NCBI RefSeq assembly: GCF_000025625.1
Contig: NC_013922.1
Location: 3,162,001 to 3,226,000, forward strand
From: Natrialba magadii ATCC 43099
GTDB lineage: Archaea; Halobacteriota; Halobacteria; Halobacteriales; Natrialbaceae
DNA length: 64,000 bases
Direction: 5' to 3'
Of the stretch, positions 33,318 through 46,149 are shown in pieces; position 1 is the stretch's first letter, and each line of letters starts with the position of its first letter. Made by a program: the position numbers and the translations under genes. Below the pieces are notes generated by a model, which was not told the origin of the DNA, ran no database searches, and saw only the letters and a program-made list of their open reading frames with translations.

Positions 33318-34691
33318 TTACAGGTTTTCGTCGAGCCACCCGGCGAAGTCACCGGTGAGGAAGTCGACGTACTCGACGACCCCCAGGTACAGCGAGATGA
33401 TCAACACGATGACGATCGGGATCCGGAGCGCCCAGATCCAGACCTGGCCGAGCGTTCCGAGGTTGCCGATCCCCTTCTCGAGTTCATCGACGGCAGCCTG
33501 CGGAGCGATCCAGCCGACGAGGATCGTCAGCATGAGCGCACCGAAGACGAGCAGGATTGCGTCGGCGAAGTAGTCGAGCAGGTCGAGGAAGATCAGGTCG
33601 TAGGTGACCGGAACGCCGAGGAGGTAGATGACACCACCCATTCCGATCGCAGCCTTCCAGCGCTCGATACCGATCTCGTCGATCGCGTAGGACGTGACAA
33701 CCTCGAGCAACGAGATTGCACTCGAGATGGCCGCGATTGCGACCGTCGCGAAGAAGATCAGGCCGAGGAACTGCCCGCCCGAAACGTCCGCGAACGCCTG
33801 GGTCATTGCGACGAAGATTTCGCCGGGACCACCGGAACCGGGTTCAGTGAGTGCGCCGGCCCACATGATCGGGAAGACGACGAGGCCGGTGAGGAACGCG
33901 ATCCCGGTGTCGAAGCCGATGATGGTGATGCCGTCCCTGGTGAGGTTTCGGTCTTCACCGAGGTAGGAGGCGTAGGTAATCATCACACCCATTCCGAGCG
34001 AGAGTGTGAAGAACGCCTGTCCGGCGGCGGCCGGCAGGAGTTCGGCCCAGTTCGCAGCGATGACGCTGAAGTCCGGCGAGAGGTAGTACTCGTACCCGCC
34101 ACCGGATTCGGGCAGCGTGAACGCCCAGATGGCAAGACCAACTAGCAGGAGTATAATCGCGGGGACCATCACCTTCACGGCGAGTTCGATACCCTGGCGG
34201 ATGCCAAGGGCGACGATGCCGACCGTGATCGCCATGAAGACGGTGTGCAGGATGAAGGCGTCGAGTCCGGTCGACAGCGCACCGAACATAATCTCCGGAT
34301 CGCCCTCGTACGCTGCGATGTGGCTGGCGTAGTCGCCGCGGAAGCCTTCAATTGCGTAGCGGATGAACCAGCCGCCGATGACGCTGTAGTACGAGAGGAT
34401 GATGAATCCAGTTGCGATGAAGATACCGCCGACGTACTTCCAGGCGCCGCCACCGTACGCTTTGAGCGCACCGACCGGGTTCCGGTCAGTCCGCCGGCCG
34501 ACGACGAATTCGGCCAGGATTGCTGGGAACCCGATCAGTGCGACGAACAACAGGTACACCAGCAAGAATGCTGCACCGCCACCTTCGCCGGTGACGAACG
34601 GGAATCGCCAGATATTACCAAGGCCAACTGCGCTGCCGACAGCAGCAAGGATAAACCCTGTTCTCGTTGCCCATGTCTCACGTTGTGCCAT
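33318..34691 (-). CDS. Sodium:neurotransmitter symporter (NSS/SNF) family transporter
   Basis: A 457-residue membrane protein with 11-12 helices. The start shows the LeuT-fold signature (residues 8-33: TRTGFILAAVGSAVGLGNIW, RFPF), with the unwound helix 1 that binds Na+ and the amino acid. Further segments are AILAEFVVGRRTDRN, YSVIGGWFIRYAIEG, FFTLSLGMGVMITYASYL (helix 6) and ISSAISLLEVVTSYAIDE (helix 8). It probably imports an amino acid or osmolyte with Na+. The substrate is not evident. ATG 34691 has a TATA-like gttatatataag about 27 bases upstream, implying leaderless expression. It is divergent from pccB. Confidence 0.92.
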   Translation of the reverse strand: MAQRETWATRTGFILAAVGSAVGLGNIWRFPFVTGEGGGAAFLLVYLLFVALIGFPAILAEFVVGRRTDRNPVGALKAYGGGAWKYVGGIFIATGFIILSYYSVIGGWFIRYAIEGFRGDYASHIAAYEGDPEIMFGALSTGLDAFILHTVFMAITVGIVALGIRQGIELAVKVMVPAIILLLVGLAIWAFTLPESGGGYEYYLSPDFSVIAANWAELLPAAAGQAFFTLSLGMGVMITYASYLGEDRNLTRDGITIIGFDTGIAFLTGLVVFPIMWAGALTEPGSGGPGEIFVAMTQAFADVSGGQFLGLIFFATVAIAAISSAISLLEVVTSYAIDEIGIERWKAAIGMGGVIYLLGVPVTYDLIFLDLLDYFADAILLVFGALMLTILVGWIAPQAAVDELEKGIGNLGTLGQVWIWALRIPIVIVLIISLYLGVVEYVDFLTGDFAGWLDENL

Positions 34692-34712
34692 GACTACGCT
34701 GTTTAAATAGGA

Positions 34713-34724
34713 CTTATATATAAC
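34713..34724 (-). promoter_or_regulatory. TATA box of the NSS transporter gene
   Basis: The minus strand reads gttatatataag, centred 27 bases upstream of the start at 34691. The same AT-rich block may also serve the divergent carboxylase operon. Confidence 0.5.
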
Positions 34725-34842
34725 TTTCCGTGAGTATCATTACCTGTCAATATGTCGTCTATTAATCGTGATGGAGTTACGGAATCCTTTTCCTATTGGT
34801 CCGCACACAACGGCGTATGAATCTGAGCGGGGTGTTTCCTGC

Positions 34843-36766
<1,924 letters not shown>

Positions 36767-36875
36767 ATCCAGCTGCCCGCGACACACATCTTCACACGCG
36801 TTTCGGCGACGGCGAACTGATTCTCGCCTCGTTGCGAAAAAGTAAGGTAGTGCCCCCGCAACCGTTCCCACAGGA

Positions 36876-38711
36876 ATGTTCAGGAAGGTTCTCGTGGCGA
36901 ACCGCGGCGAGATCGCGGTCCGCGTGATGCGGGCGTGCGAGGAGTTGAACGTTGGGACTGTCGCAATCTACTCTGAGGCTGACAAGGGCTCGGGACACGT
37001 TCGGTACGCCGACGAGGCGTACAACGTCGGTCCCGCTCGCGCGGCGGATTCGTATCTCGATCACGAGGCCGTTATCGAGGCCGCACAGAAAGCCGACGCT
37101 GACGCGATCCACCCCGGCTACGGCTTCCTCGCGGAGAACGCGGAGTTCGCGAGCAAGGTCGAGGCAGCCGATGGAATCACCTGGATCGGCCCGTCCAGCG
37201 ACGCCATGGAATCGCTCGGCGAGAAGACGAAGGCCCGCCAGATCATGGACGAAGCAGCGGTGCCGATCGTCCCCGGAACGACGGACCCGGTCACCGACCC
37301 CGACGAGGTCGCTGCCTTCGGCGACGAACACGGCTACCCGATCGCCATCAAGGCCGAAGGTGGTGGCGGTGGCCGCGGCATGAAGGTCGTCTGGGACCAA
37401 AGCGAGATCGAAGACCAGTTAGAGAGTGCAAAGCGCGAGGGTGAGGCGTACTTCGACAACGACTCTGTCTATCTGGAGCGCTACCTCGAACAGCCCCGCC
37501 ACATCGAAATCCAGATTCTCGCGGATGGACACGGCAACGTCCGCCATCTCGGTGAGCGCGACTGTTCACTCCAGCGCCGCCACCAGAAGGTCATCGAGGA
37601 AGGCCCATCCGCAGCCCTCTCCGAGGAACTGCGCGAAAAGATCGGCGAGGCCGCCCGCCGCGGGGTCGCCGCCGCGGACTACACCAACGCCGGCACCGTC
37701 GAGTTCCTCGTCGAGGAAGAGCCCGGACGCGGCCCCGAGGAACCCCTCGGTCCCGACGCGAACTTCTACTTCCTCGAGGTCAACACCCGGATCCAGGTCG
37801 AGCACACGGTCACCGAGGAAATCACGGGCATCGACATCGTCAAGCGCCAGATTCAGATCGCAGCGGGCGAGGAAGTCGATTTCACACAGGAAGAGGTGGA
37901 CATCGACGGCCACGCGATGGAGTTCCGAATTAACGCCGAGAACGCGGCCGAGGACTTCGCCCCCGCGACCGGCGGCACACTCGAGACGTACGATCCGCCA
38001 GGTGGGGTCGGCGTCCGGATGGATGACGCGCTCCGACAGGGCGACGAACTCGTCACAGACTACGACTCGATGATCGCGAAGCTGATCGTCTGGGGCGAGG
38101 ACCGCGAGGAGTGTATCGACCGCTCGCTGCGCGCCCTGAGTGAGTACGAAATCGCGGGCATCCCGACGATTATCCCGTTCCATCGCCTGATGCTCACCGA
38201 CGAGGAGTTCGTCGCGAGTACGCACACGACGAAGTATCTCGACAACGAACTCGACGAGAGTCGGATCGAGGAAGCCCAGGAGCAGTGGGGCGGCGACACC
38301 GGCAGCGGTGCCAGCGACGACGAGGAGACCGTCGAACGCGAGTTCACCGTCGAAGTCAACGGCAAGCGCTTCGAGGTCGAACTCGCAGAGCACGGCGCGC
38401 CGGCAATTCCGGTCGGTGACGTCGACGCAAGCGGCGCGTCCGGCCCGCCACAGCCCGCGGGCGGCGACAGCAGCGGTGACGACGATATCGCTGGCGACGG
38501 CGAGACCGTCGACGCTGAAATGCAGGGAACGATTCTGGACGTCGCCGTCGAAGAGGGTGACGAGGTCGCAGCGGGCGACGTGCTGGTCGTCCTCGAGGCG
38601 ATGAAGATGGAGAACGATATCGTGGCCTCCCGCGGCGGCACCGTCACCGAAATTGCCGTCGAGGAAGAACAGAGCGTTGACATGGGCGATACGCTGGTCG
38701 TTTTGGAGTAA
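36876..38711 (+). CDS. pccA: Acyl-CoA carboxylase biotin carboxylase/BCCP subunit
   Basis: 611 residues. The biotin carboxylase domain (1-450) has [18 protein letters not shown], the glycine-rich ATP lid [24 protein letters not shown] and [15 protein letters not shown]. Then come a short linker rich in Gly, Ser and Asp and the biotin-carrier domain at about 540-611, with EAMKMEN carrying the biotinylated Lys577. The linker domain [14 protein letters not shown] lies between. It acts with PccB and PccX; biotin must be attached by a ligase not in this window. The ATG at 36876 gives the exact family start. Confidence 0.95.
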   Translation: MFRKVLVANRGEIAVRVMRACEELNVGTVAIYSEADKGSGHVRYADEAYNVGPARAADSYLDHEAVIEAAQKADADAIHPGYGFLAENAEFASKVEAADGITWIGPSSDAMESLGEKTKARQIMDEAAVPIVPGTTDPVTDPDEVAAFGDEHGYPIAIKAEGGGGGRGMKVVWDQSEIEDQLESAKREGEAYFDNDSVYLERYLEQPRHIEIQILADGHGNVRHLGERDCSLQRRHQKVIEEGPSAALSEELREKIGEAARRGVAAADYTNAGTVEFLVEEEPGRGPEEPLGPDANFYFLEVNTRIQVEHTVTEEITGIDIVKRQIQIAAGEEVDFTQEEVDIDGHAMEFRINAENAAEDFAPATGGTLETYDPPGGVGVRMDDALRQGDELVTDYDSMIAKLIVWGEDREECIDRSLRALSEYEIAGIPTIIPFHRLMLTDEEFVASTHTTKYLDNELDESRIEEAQEQWGGDTGSGASDDEETVEREFTVEVNGKRFEVELAEHGAPAIPVGDVDASGASGPPQPAGGDSSGDDDIAGDGETVDAEMQGTILDVAVEEGDEVAAGDVLVVLEAMKMENDIVASRGGTVTEIAVEEEQSVDMGDTLVVLE

Positions 38712-38736
38712 CGCCGAACGGCGGACACCGGACCGA

Positions 38737-39198
38737 TCAGCAACAGAACATGAACGGGTAGACCAGCGCGACTCGGTCGCCGTTTTCGAGTTCCGTATCG
38801 AACCCCGCGTCGTGTTCGTTGAACCGACCGTTGATACAGACCCGCGCGTAGGGCCGCGTCTGCTCACCTTCTGGATTCTTGCGCCAGGTTCCCGGCAGTT
38901 CGTCGGGGACCGGTTCCCAGCCGCGTGCGGTGGCGTCGGCCTCTGTTTCGGCGATCAACATTTCTTCGAGGTCGTGCGCGTCGAACTCGTCGAAGAACGA
39001 CTCGATAAACTCACGAAGTCGCGTTCCCGGGAAGGTGTACTCGAGTTCGTGTGTTCCAAGAGCGGTTCTGACGTGGCCGGTGCAGCGGACGGTGACGGTG
39101 GTCGTATCCGTGCCAGCGCTTGTACCCGACTCTGGGTCACCATCGACCGGCGACGAACTGGAATCGGGACTGTCGTCAGTGGGCGCGTCGGCAGTCAT
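38737..39198 (-). CDS. MoaD/ThiS-like beta-grasp protein without terminal GG
   Basis: 153 residues. The first about 35 are acidic and disordered. A beta-grasp domain follows: VTVRCTGHVRTALGTHELEYTFPG, LREFIESFFDEF and RVCINGRFNEH...GDRVALVYPFMF. The VALVYPF motif near the end is typical of MoaD/ThiS and the haloarchaeal SAMP modifiers. The chain ends FMFCC instead of the diglycine that is adenylated in sulfur carriers and ubiquitin-like proteins. The family is often annotated as MoaD/ThiS, but thiocarboxylate chemistry would not work on this terminus. The role is unknown; it may bind a partner of the cofactor pathway or use its cysteines. Confidence 0.78.
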   Translation of the reverse strand: MTADAPTDDSPDSSSSPVDGDPESGTSAGTDTTTVTVRCTGHVRTALGTHELEYTFPGTRLREFIESFFDEFDAHDLEEMLIAETEADATARGWEPVPDELPGTWRKNPEGEQTRPYARVCINGRFNEHDAGFDTELENGDRVALVYPFMFCC

Positions 39199-39311
39199 AC
39201 TCGAGTACAGGCCGTCAGGAACAAAGCAACTGTATCCGAACGTGTTCGGCCGCTGTTCGAATCCGTTTCGGGAGGAGAGTTAGTCTGTGCGGTATTCGCT
39301 GGATATGGTGG

Positions 39312-39337
39312 CAGTCCCAGTCCCAGTCCCAGTCCCT
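39312..39337. repeat. Short cccagt tandem repeat
   Basis: About four copies of the hexamer cccagt stand between the universal stress protein gene and the MoaD-like gene. No coding function is seen. Confidence 0.7.
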
Positions 39338-39348
39338 CGAACACCCTG

Positions 39349-39972
39349 CTACGGCGCTGGCTCCGTGACAGTCCGGACATCACCCGAGACGGCGTCGACG
39401 CTGAGTCGAACGGGGTCGTCCGCCTCCGGCGTTTCGAACTGGAAGTACCAGGTGGCACTGGTTCGGCGCGGTTCGGCAGCGAGTGCGTCGACGGCGTAGC
39501 CTTCTTCGGCAGCTCGTTCGCGTGCGCGTGCTTCGGCGTCCTCGAGGTCCGTGAGCTGGATTTCATCGGTCGCGCGAACCGTGACGATTGGCATCTCCGC
39601 CATGCGGACGACTCGTTCCGTGACGCTACCGACCAGCACCCGATCGAGCCCCGTTCGTCCCTGGGTTCCCATGACGATCATGTCGACGTCGTTCTCGTCG
39701 GCGTACTCGAGTATCACCTCGTGTGGGACGCCGTTTTCGACGCTGGTTGTCGCCTCGATGCCGGCGTGTGTGGCTTCGGCGGCGACGTGGTTGACCGCGT
39801 GGTGCGCCGTCGGCGTCGCTTCCTCGCTCTCGAGCGTGCCGAGCGGTCCTTCCGGGACGACCGAGAGTGCGTGGACTCGTGCGTCGAATTGCTCCGCGAT
39901 AGTGAGTCCGTGTGCGATCGAGCGGCGAGTTCCGTCGCTCCCGTCAGTTGGGATGAGGACGTCCTGATACAT
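39349..39972 (-). CDS. Universal stress protein with C-terminal extension
   Basis: 207 residues. Residues 1-142 are a UspA domain: MYQDVLIPTDGSDGTRRSI at the start and the nucleotide-binding pattern GTQGRTGLDRVLVGSVTERVVR at about 103-124 (G-2x-G-9x-GS), so it probably binds ATP. About 60 extra residues follow: a helix (DAEARARERAAEEGYAVDAL), then WYFQFETP and RLSVDAVSGDVR. The VDAVSGDV pattern resembles the second strand of PepSY-type domains. UspA proteins support survival in stress; the role of the extension is unknown. It is monocistronic. Confidence 0.85.
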   Translation of the reverse strand: MYQDVLIPTDGSDGTRRSIAHGLTIAEQFDARVHALSVVPEGPLGTLESEEATPTAHHAVNHVAAEATHAGIEATTSVENGVPHEVILEYADENDVDMIVMGTQGRTGLDRVLVGSVTERVVRMAEMPIVTVRATDEIQLTDLEDAEARARERAAEEGYAVDALAAEPRRTSATWYFQFETPEADDPVRLSVDAVSGDVRTVTEPAP

Positions 39973-40110
39973 TGCTCTGGATACCCAGGATTGGCGGTAC
40001 AGACGTAAATAGGCTTGACTGTGCCGGGGTGGAGTCCCCTGTGAGCGATCCAGCCACCACCACTGGCAGTCATAACGCCGGAAGGTAGCTGACCATACAG
40101 TTTAAACAAT

Positions 40111-40127
40111 GTAAATATTTTTTATGC
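40111..40127 (+). promoter_or_regulatory. TATA box of the acyl-CoA ligase gene
   Basis: An AT-rich gtaaatattttttatgc is centred about 32 bases before ATG 40153. The spacing is right for transcription starting close to the start codon. Confidence 0.5.
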
Positions 40128-40152
40128 CACGCGACAACGTACCGCTCGGTAC

Positions 40153-41763
40153 ATGACAAATCTCGTCACGAACGTCGCGGCGGCCGTCGAGGAGCACGGA
40201 TCGAACACCGCGATCGGCTTTCAGGGGGACGACACCAGCTACGAGGAGTTCTGGGCACAGACCGGAGCCTTCGCGACTGCACTCGAGTCCCGCGGCGTGG
40301 GCGAGGGTGATCGGGTTGCGCTCTACCTGCCGAACGTGCCGCCGTTCCTGATCGGTTTCCACGGGACGCTGCGCGCCGGCGGGGTCGTCGTGCCAATGAA
40401 TCCGCAGTACAAGGCCCGCGAGATCAGCCACCTGCTGGGCGACAGCGAGGCAAAGGTGGTCGTCACGCTGGCAGATCTGGTTCCGTTCGTTACGGAAGTA
40501 CAGGACGAGACGAGCGTCGAGCACGTCGTCAGTGTGGGCGGCGAGGCCGAGGGCGCAACGGAGTTCACGGCGTTCCTCGAGCGCGGTGCGCCGGACATCG
40601 CCGACCGCGCGGACGACGACGTGGCGGTCCAGCCCTACACGTCGGGGACGACGGGCAAGCCGAAGGGCGTCCAACTCACCCACAGCAACCTCGCCTCGAA
40701 CGCGAAGGCGTCGGCGGAGCTGGTCCCAGACGGAATCCGCCCTGACGACAAGCAACTGGGCGTTCTCCCGCTGTTCCACATCTACGGGATGACCGTCACG
40801 ATGAACGGGGCACTGTTCAACGGCGCGGGCTACTACCCGATGCCCAAGTGGGACGCTCAGGACGCCGTCTCGCTCGTCGCGGACGCAGGAATCACGATTT
40901 TCCACGGCGTGCCGGCGATGTACAACGACGTGATCAACCAGCCCAACGCCGAGGAATTCGACTTCTCCTCGGTTCGCCTCTGTGGTGTCGGTGGTTCCGG
41001 CATCCCGACCGAAGTGCTGCGCCGGTTCGAAGAACTCTACGAGCCCGACGTCTACGAGGGGTACGGACTCACGGAGACAGCCCCGATTACGCACTTCAAT
41101 AGTCCGATCGAGGGCCGGCGCGTCGGGAGCATCGGGAAAACGGTCCCCGGCGTCGACTCGAAGGTCGTCGATAGCGATTTCGAGGAGGTCGACCCCGTTG
41201 AGGAAGGTCCAGTCGACGAAGACGAGGTCGACCTGACGGAGACGACAGGCGAGATCGTCGTCGCTGGACCGAACGTGATGAAGGGCTACTACGGCCTGCC
41301 CGAGGCCAACGAGGAGGCGTTCACCGAAGCGGGCGGGCGAACCTGGTTCCACACCGGCGACATCGGTTATCAGGACGAGGACGGCTTCTTCTACGTCGTC
41401 GACCGCGAGAAGCACATGATCGTCACCGGCGGCTACAACGTCTACCCGCGCGAGGTCGAAGAGTTACTCTTCGAGCACGAAGACGTGGCCGACGCCGCCG
41501 TCGCGGGGATTCCGGACGATCGGCGCGGCGAGACGGTGAAGGCGTTCATCGTGCCGACGCCCGATGCCGATGCGACCCCAGAAGATCTCAAGGAGTACTG
41601 CCTGACCAACCTCGCGGAGTACAAACACCCACGCGAGGTCGAGTTCGTGGAGGAACTGCCCCGAACGACGACCGGCAAGGTTCAGAAGTTCAAGCTCCGC
41701 GAGCGCGAGGAGGACGCTGAAGCGGCCGATGAAGACGCAGACGCAGAGACGGGGGCCGAATGA
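40153..41763 (+). CDS. Long-chain/medium-chain acyl-CoA ligase (AMP-forming)
   Basis: A 536-residue adenylate-forming enzyme: TSGTTGKPKGVQLTHSNL (ATP/AMP P-loop), GVGGSGIPTEVLRRFEELY, YGLTETAPITHFN, TGDIGYQDEDGFFYVVDREKHMIVTGGYNVYPREVEE (hinge and A8 motif) and the TTGKVQKFKL lysine near the end. It activates a carboxylic acid to acyl-CoA; chain-length preference is not evident. An acidic tail of about 17 residues follows. It overlaps the next enoyl-CoA hydratase gene by 4 bases, so both are co-expressed and act in sequence in fatty-acid or aromatic-acid breakdown. Confidence 0.93.
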   Translation: MTNLVTNVAAAVEEHGSNTAIGFQGDDTSYEEFWAQTGAFATALESRGVGEGDRVALYLPNVPPFLIGFHGTLRAGGVVVPMNPQYKAREISHLLGDSEAKVVVTLADLVPFVTEVQDETSVEHVVSVGGEAEGATEFTAFLERGAPDIADRADDDVAVQPYTSGTTGKPKGVQLTHSNLASNAKASAELVPDGIRPDDKQLGVLPLFHIYGMTVTMNGALFNGAGYYPMPKWDAQDAVSLVADAGITIFHGVPAMYNDVINQPNAEEFDFSSVRLCGVGGSGIPTEVLRRFEELYEPDVYEGYGLTETAPITHFNSPIEGRRVGSIGKTVPGVDSKVVDSDFEEVDPVEEGPVDEDEVDLTETTGEIVVAGPNVMKGYYGLPEANEEAFTEAGGRTWFHTGDIGYQDEDGFFYVVDREKHMIVTGGYNVYPREVEELLFEHEDVADAAVAGIPDDRRGETVKAFIVPTPDADATPEDLKEYCLTNLAEYKHPREVEFVEELPRTTTGKVQKFKLREREEDAEAADEDADAETGAE

Positions 41764-42578
41764 TGTCCCTCGGCGAGGCCGTCCATCTCGAGTCCAGCGA
41801 CGACGGACACGTCGCGACAATCACGCTCGACCAGCCAGACCGTCGCAACGCGCTCTCACGCGAGATTAACGCTGGAATCACCGAGGCGCTCGACGTGATC
41901 GAAGACGACGAGGTGTATGCCGATGCCCGCTGTGTCGTCATCGAGGGCTCGGGTGGTTCGTTCTCCGCCGGCGGCGATATCGAGGCCATGATCGAGGGGC
42001 TGGAGGGAGACATGCCCCTCGACGAGCGCGTGCGGGCACTCGAGCGCCGGACGAATCAACTCATGGCCCGACTCGTCTCGTTCCCGCTGCCGACGATTGC
42101 GCTAGTCGACGGTCCCGCCGTGGGTGCCGGGGCGAACCTGGCCATCGCGTGTGACATGCAGCTCGCAACCGCAGACGCCGCCTTCGGCTTCGTCTTCCGC
42201 CAGGTCGGGCTGAGCATCGACGCTGGCACGTCGTACCTGCTCCCGCGAATCGTCGGCGAAAACGTCGCACAGGAACTCGTCCTGACGGGTGACATCATCG
42301 GCGCGGACCGCGCGGCCGACCTCGGACTGGTCAACCACGTCTACCCGAGCGAGGAGTTCGACGAGCGCGCCGAGGAGTTCGTCGAGAAGATCGTCGCCGG
42401 GCCGCCGGTCGCGATGCGCCACATGAAACGGCTCATTGGCGAAGGACTGGACAAGTCACTCGAGCAGGCGCTGACTGACGAGGCGACGGCACAGGGGATC
42501 GTCTTCCAGACCGACGACCACGCAGAGGGTGTGAGCGCCTTCTTCGAGGACCGAGAGCCCGAGTACGAGGGTCGCTAA
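41760..42578 (+). CDS. Enoyl-CoA hydratase/isomerase family protein
   Basis: 272 residues with the crotonase fold: TITLDQPDRRNALSREI, the oxyanion-hole segment GGSFSAGGDIEAM, the second Gly site ALVDGPAVGAGANLAIACDMQLA and FGFVFRQVGLSIDAGTSYLLPRIVG. Where the classical hydratase has its two catalytic Glu residues, one is replaced by the FRQVGLS context, so the exact reaction (hydratase, isomerase or lyase) is not certain. A second ATG at 41763 differs by one residue. It is translationally coupled to the acyl-CoA ligase upstream. Confidence 0.9.
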   Translation: MMSLGEAVHLESSDDGHVATITLDQPDRRNALSREINAGITEALDVIEDDEVYADARCVVIEGSGGSFSAGGDIEAMIEGLEGDMPLDERVRALERRTNQLMARLVSFPLPTIALVDGPAVGAGANLAIACDMQLATADAAFGFVFRQVGLSIDAGTSYLLPRIVGENVAQELVLTGDIIGADRAADLGLVNHVYPSEEFDERAEEFVEKIVAGPPVAMRHMKRLIGEGLDKSLEQALTDEATAQGIVFQTDDHAEGVSAFFEDREPEYEGR

Positions 42579-42608
42579 CCGACGCACCCCTCGTTCGCTG
42601 CACGCTCG

Positions 42609-43067
42609 TCACCGAACGAGCGTCGAAACGCGCGCGTTCTCCTTTATTTGTATCCCACCGTCGGCAACCGACAGCGGCACCAACGGCAGGTGCGATCGAA
42701 CCTGCACCGTCGGATGCGAGCCGCCGCGAGCCAGCAACTCGTTTCGCGGCTGCAGCTGGAGCGGTTCCTCGAGATCGCCCAGAAACTCGTTGTGCTGGAC
42801 GACGTACTGACCGCCGCCGAGGTCCCACCAGCCGAACTCGTCGTCCGGCGCTCGCAGTTCCGTCGGCACCGGCTCGAGATCGGCATCTTCGAGTTCGTCA
42901 CCGCCGAAATCGAGTTGGCCAGGGCCGGCGACCTCGTAGATCGCGCTCACCGTCAGATCGACACCGCCGTCGTGGATCTGCGTCGGCTCGTGTACCAGGT
43001 TTTCGACGGCCGAAGCGAGCGATTCGTCTGCAGTCGAATCGGCGTCTGGGTCGGAGTCGATTGACAT
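42609..43067 (-). CDS. dCTP deaminase/dUTPase-fold protein
   Basis: 152 residues from ATG 43067. It matches the trimeric dUTPase/dCTP-deaminase superfamily: TQIHDGGVDLTVSAIYEVAG (substrate strand pair), then PLQLQPRNELLARGGSHPTVQVRSHLPLVPLSV, ending GGIQIKENARVST. The usual S-x-ARLG motif reads RSHLPLVPL, so catalytic identity is uncertain and it may not be a true dCTP deaminase. The longer frame reaching 43529 would add Cys-rich repeats translated from the complement of the CAG-type repeat in the opposite gene and is rejected. It converges on the hydratase gene, 30 bases apart. Confidence 0.72.
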   Translation of the reverse strand: MSIDSDPDADSTADESLASAVENLVHEPTQIHDGGVDLTVSAIYEVAGPGQLDFGGDELEDADLEPVPTELRAPDDEFGWWDLGGGQYVVQHNEFLGDLEEPLQLQPRNELLARGGSHPTVQVRSHLPLVPLSVADGGIQIKENARVSTLVR

Positions 43068-43094
43068 CTCGGGGAAGACTGACCGCAGAGATGA

Positions 43095-44748
<1,654 letters not shown>

Positions 44749-44879
44749 TACGGTTTCCCGTACGTCAGCCCCGGCGCAACCACGACCCATGCGGCGGTTG
44801 CGCCGGTACATCGGTACAGCAATCCGTATGAGTGTACCGCGCCCTGACCTTGATATGGGCTCGGCGGGAGGGGTCAGCT

Positions 44880-45584
44880 ATGGTCGACGTTCTCGCAGAC
44901 GAGATCAGGCGTTTCGTTCGCGCGGTCGGTCCCGAACCCGACGAGACGCTGGCGGAGATGGACCGCTTCGCCGAGGAACACGGATTCCCACACGTCGGGC
45001 CGGAGGTTGGCGCGTTCCTTCGGTTCGTTGCCCGCATGAGCGACGCCGAACGCATCTTTGAGTTCGGTTCAGGCTATGGCTACTCCGCCTACTGGTTCGC
45101 CGACGCGCTCCCAGACGATGGAAGCGGCGAGATCGTCCTCACCGAGGTCGACGAAGACGAACTCGAGCAGGCCCGTGAGTACATGGCCGCAGGCGGCTAC
45201 GACGACCTCGCACGGTACGAACTCGGTGACGCGGTCGAGACCGCAAAAGGGTACGACGGCCCCTTCGACGTGGTGTTGATCGACATCCAGAAACACCAGT
45301 ACGAAGATGCCTTCGAGGCGATTCGATCGAAAATCCCGGTTGGAGGCGTCATCGTTGCCGACAACGCCATCTCGGCGAGCGTTATCGAATTCGAGAACCT
45401 GCTCGATATGGTCGAGGCCGCACAGGCCGGCGACGACGCGGCACGCCGCGTCATCGAAGCCGAGAGCAACGAACACACGCGCGGCATCGCGGACTATCTC
45501 GACCGCGTGACGGCAGATTCGGCGTTCGAGACGGTCGTCATCCCGCTTGGAGAAGGAATCGCAGTGAGCTACCGCGTCGAGTAA
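44880..45584 (+). CDS. Class I O-methyltransferase (caffeoyl-CoA type)
   Basis: About 234 residues. The SAM-binding fold shows IFEFGSGYGYSAYWFADAL (motif I), EIVLTEVDEDELEQAREYM, YELGDAVETAKGYDGPFDVVLIDIQKHQYED (acidic metal-site region) and VADNAISASVI. The context matches the divalent-metal-dependent O-methyltransferases (COG4122). The substrate is unknown; in haloarchaea these genes are annotated only generically. I prefer ATG 44880 to the frame's earlier start at 44832, as it begins directly with the N-terminal helix. Its 3' end overlaps the convergent membrane gene by 16 bases. Confidence 0.87.
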   Translation: MVDVLADEIRRFVRAVGPEPDETLAEMDRFAEEHGFPHVGPEVGAFLRFVARMSDAERIFEFGSGYGYSAYWFADALPDDGSGEIVLTEVDEDELEQAREYMAAGGYDDLARYELGDAVETAKGYDGPFDVVLIDIQKHQYEDAFEAIRSKIPVGGVIVADNAISASVIEFENLLDMVEAAQAGDDAARRVIEAESNEHTRGIADYLDRVTADSAFETVVIPLGEGIAVSYRVE

Positions 45585-46027
45585 TCCGAGGTGTCGCCCT
45601 CGAGCACCTGTTCTTCTGGCGTGTCGACACCGACTGTCGCGCCGTACTCTCGGAAGCCGAGGAACGTCGTTGCCGCACAGGCGGTTAGCAGGGTAGCCCA
45701 GGTGAGCACCGTGAGCCCGAGCGCGACCGCGCCCTCCGGCCCGGGTGTTACCGCGCCGACGGTTCCCAGGCCGACGAGGTGCGTCGCGGAGATGGCGAGG
45801 AAGCCACTCCAGAGTGCAAACGCGTGGATAGCGAGCGACCGGCGCGAGATGCGATTCGCGTAGCGTGCACCGGTGTAGACGCCACCGATGGCGAGCACCG
45901 TCGCTCCGAGTGTGAGGCCAAGTCCGTCGGCGGTCGCCCCGGCAGCGCCCGCGACGCCAAAGCAGGCAAACGATACGGCGAGCAGGTGTCGATCCGAACG
46001 GAGTGTTGTCGGAATCACGTCGTGCAC
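45569..46027 (-). CDS. Small membrane protein, four helices
   Basis: About 152 residues from GTG 46027 (GTG 46018 is also possible). Four hydrophobic segments are visible: HLLAVSFACFGVAGAAGA, LTLGATVLAIGGVYTGA, LAIHAFALWSGFLAISATHLVG and VALGLTVLTWATLLTACAATTFLG. The C-terminal 30 residues are acidic. I do not recognise a family. The rest of the long frame towards 46549 is antisense to the creatininase gene and is rejected. The stop lies inside the end of the O-methyltransferase gene. Confidence 0.65.
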   Translation of the reverse strand: MHDVIPTTLRSDRHLLAVSFACFGVAGAAGATADGLGLTLGATVLAIGGVYTGARYANRISRRSLAIHAFALWSGFLAISATHLVGLGTVGAVTPGPEGAVALGLTVLTWATLLTACAATTFLGFREYGATVGVDTPEEQVLEGDTSDYSTR

Positions 46028-46149
46028 CGCGTTGCTGGCAGGTATATCCGGCCGAATATATAGCTGTTGGCTCGGGTACGTGCCGTGACGGACAGCGTGG
46101 GTATCATATACGTCCGAGGGAAGGAGCCCCTCGTTACCGCTCGTCGCCA

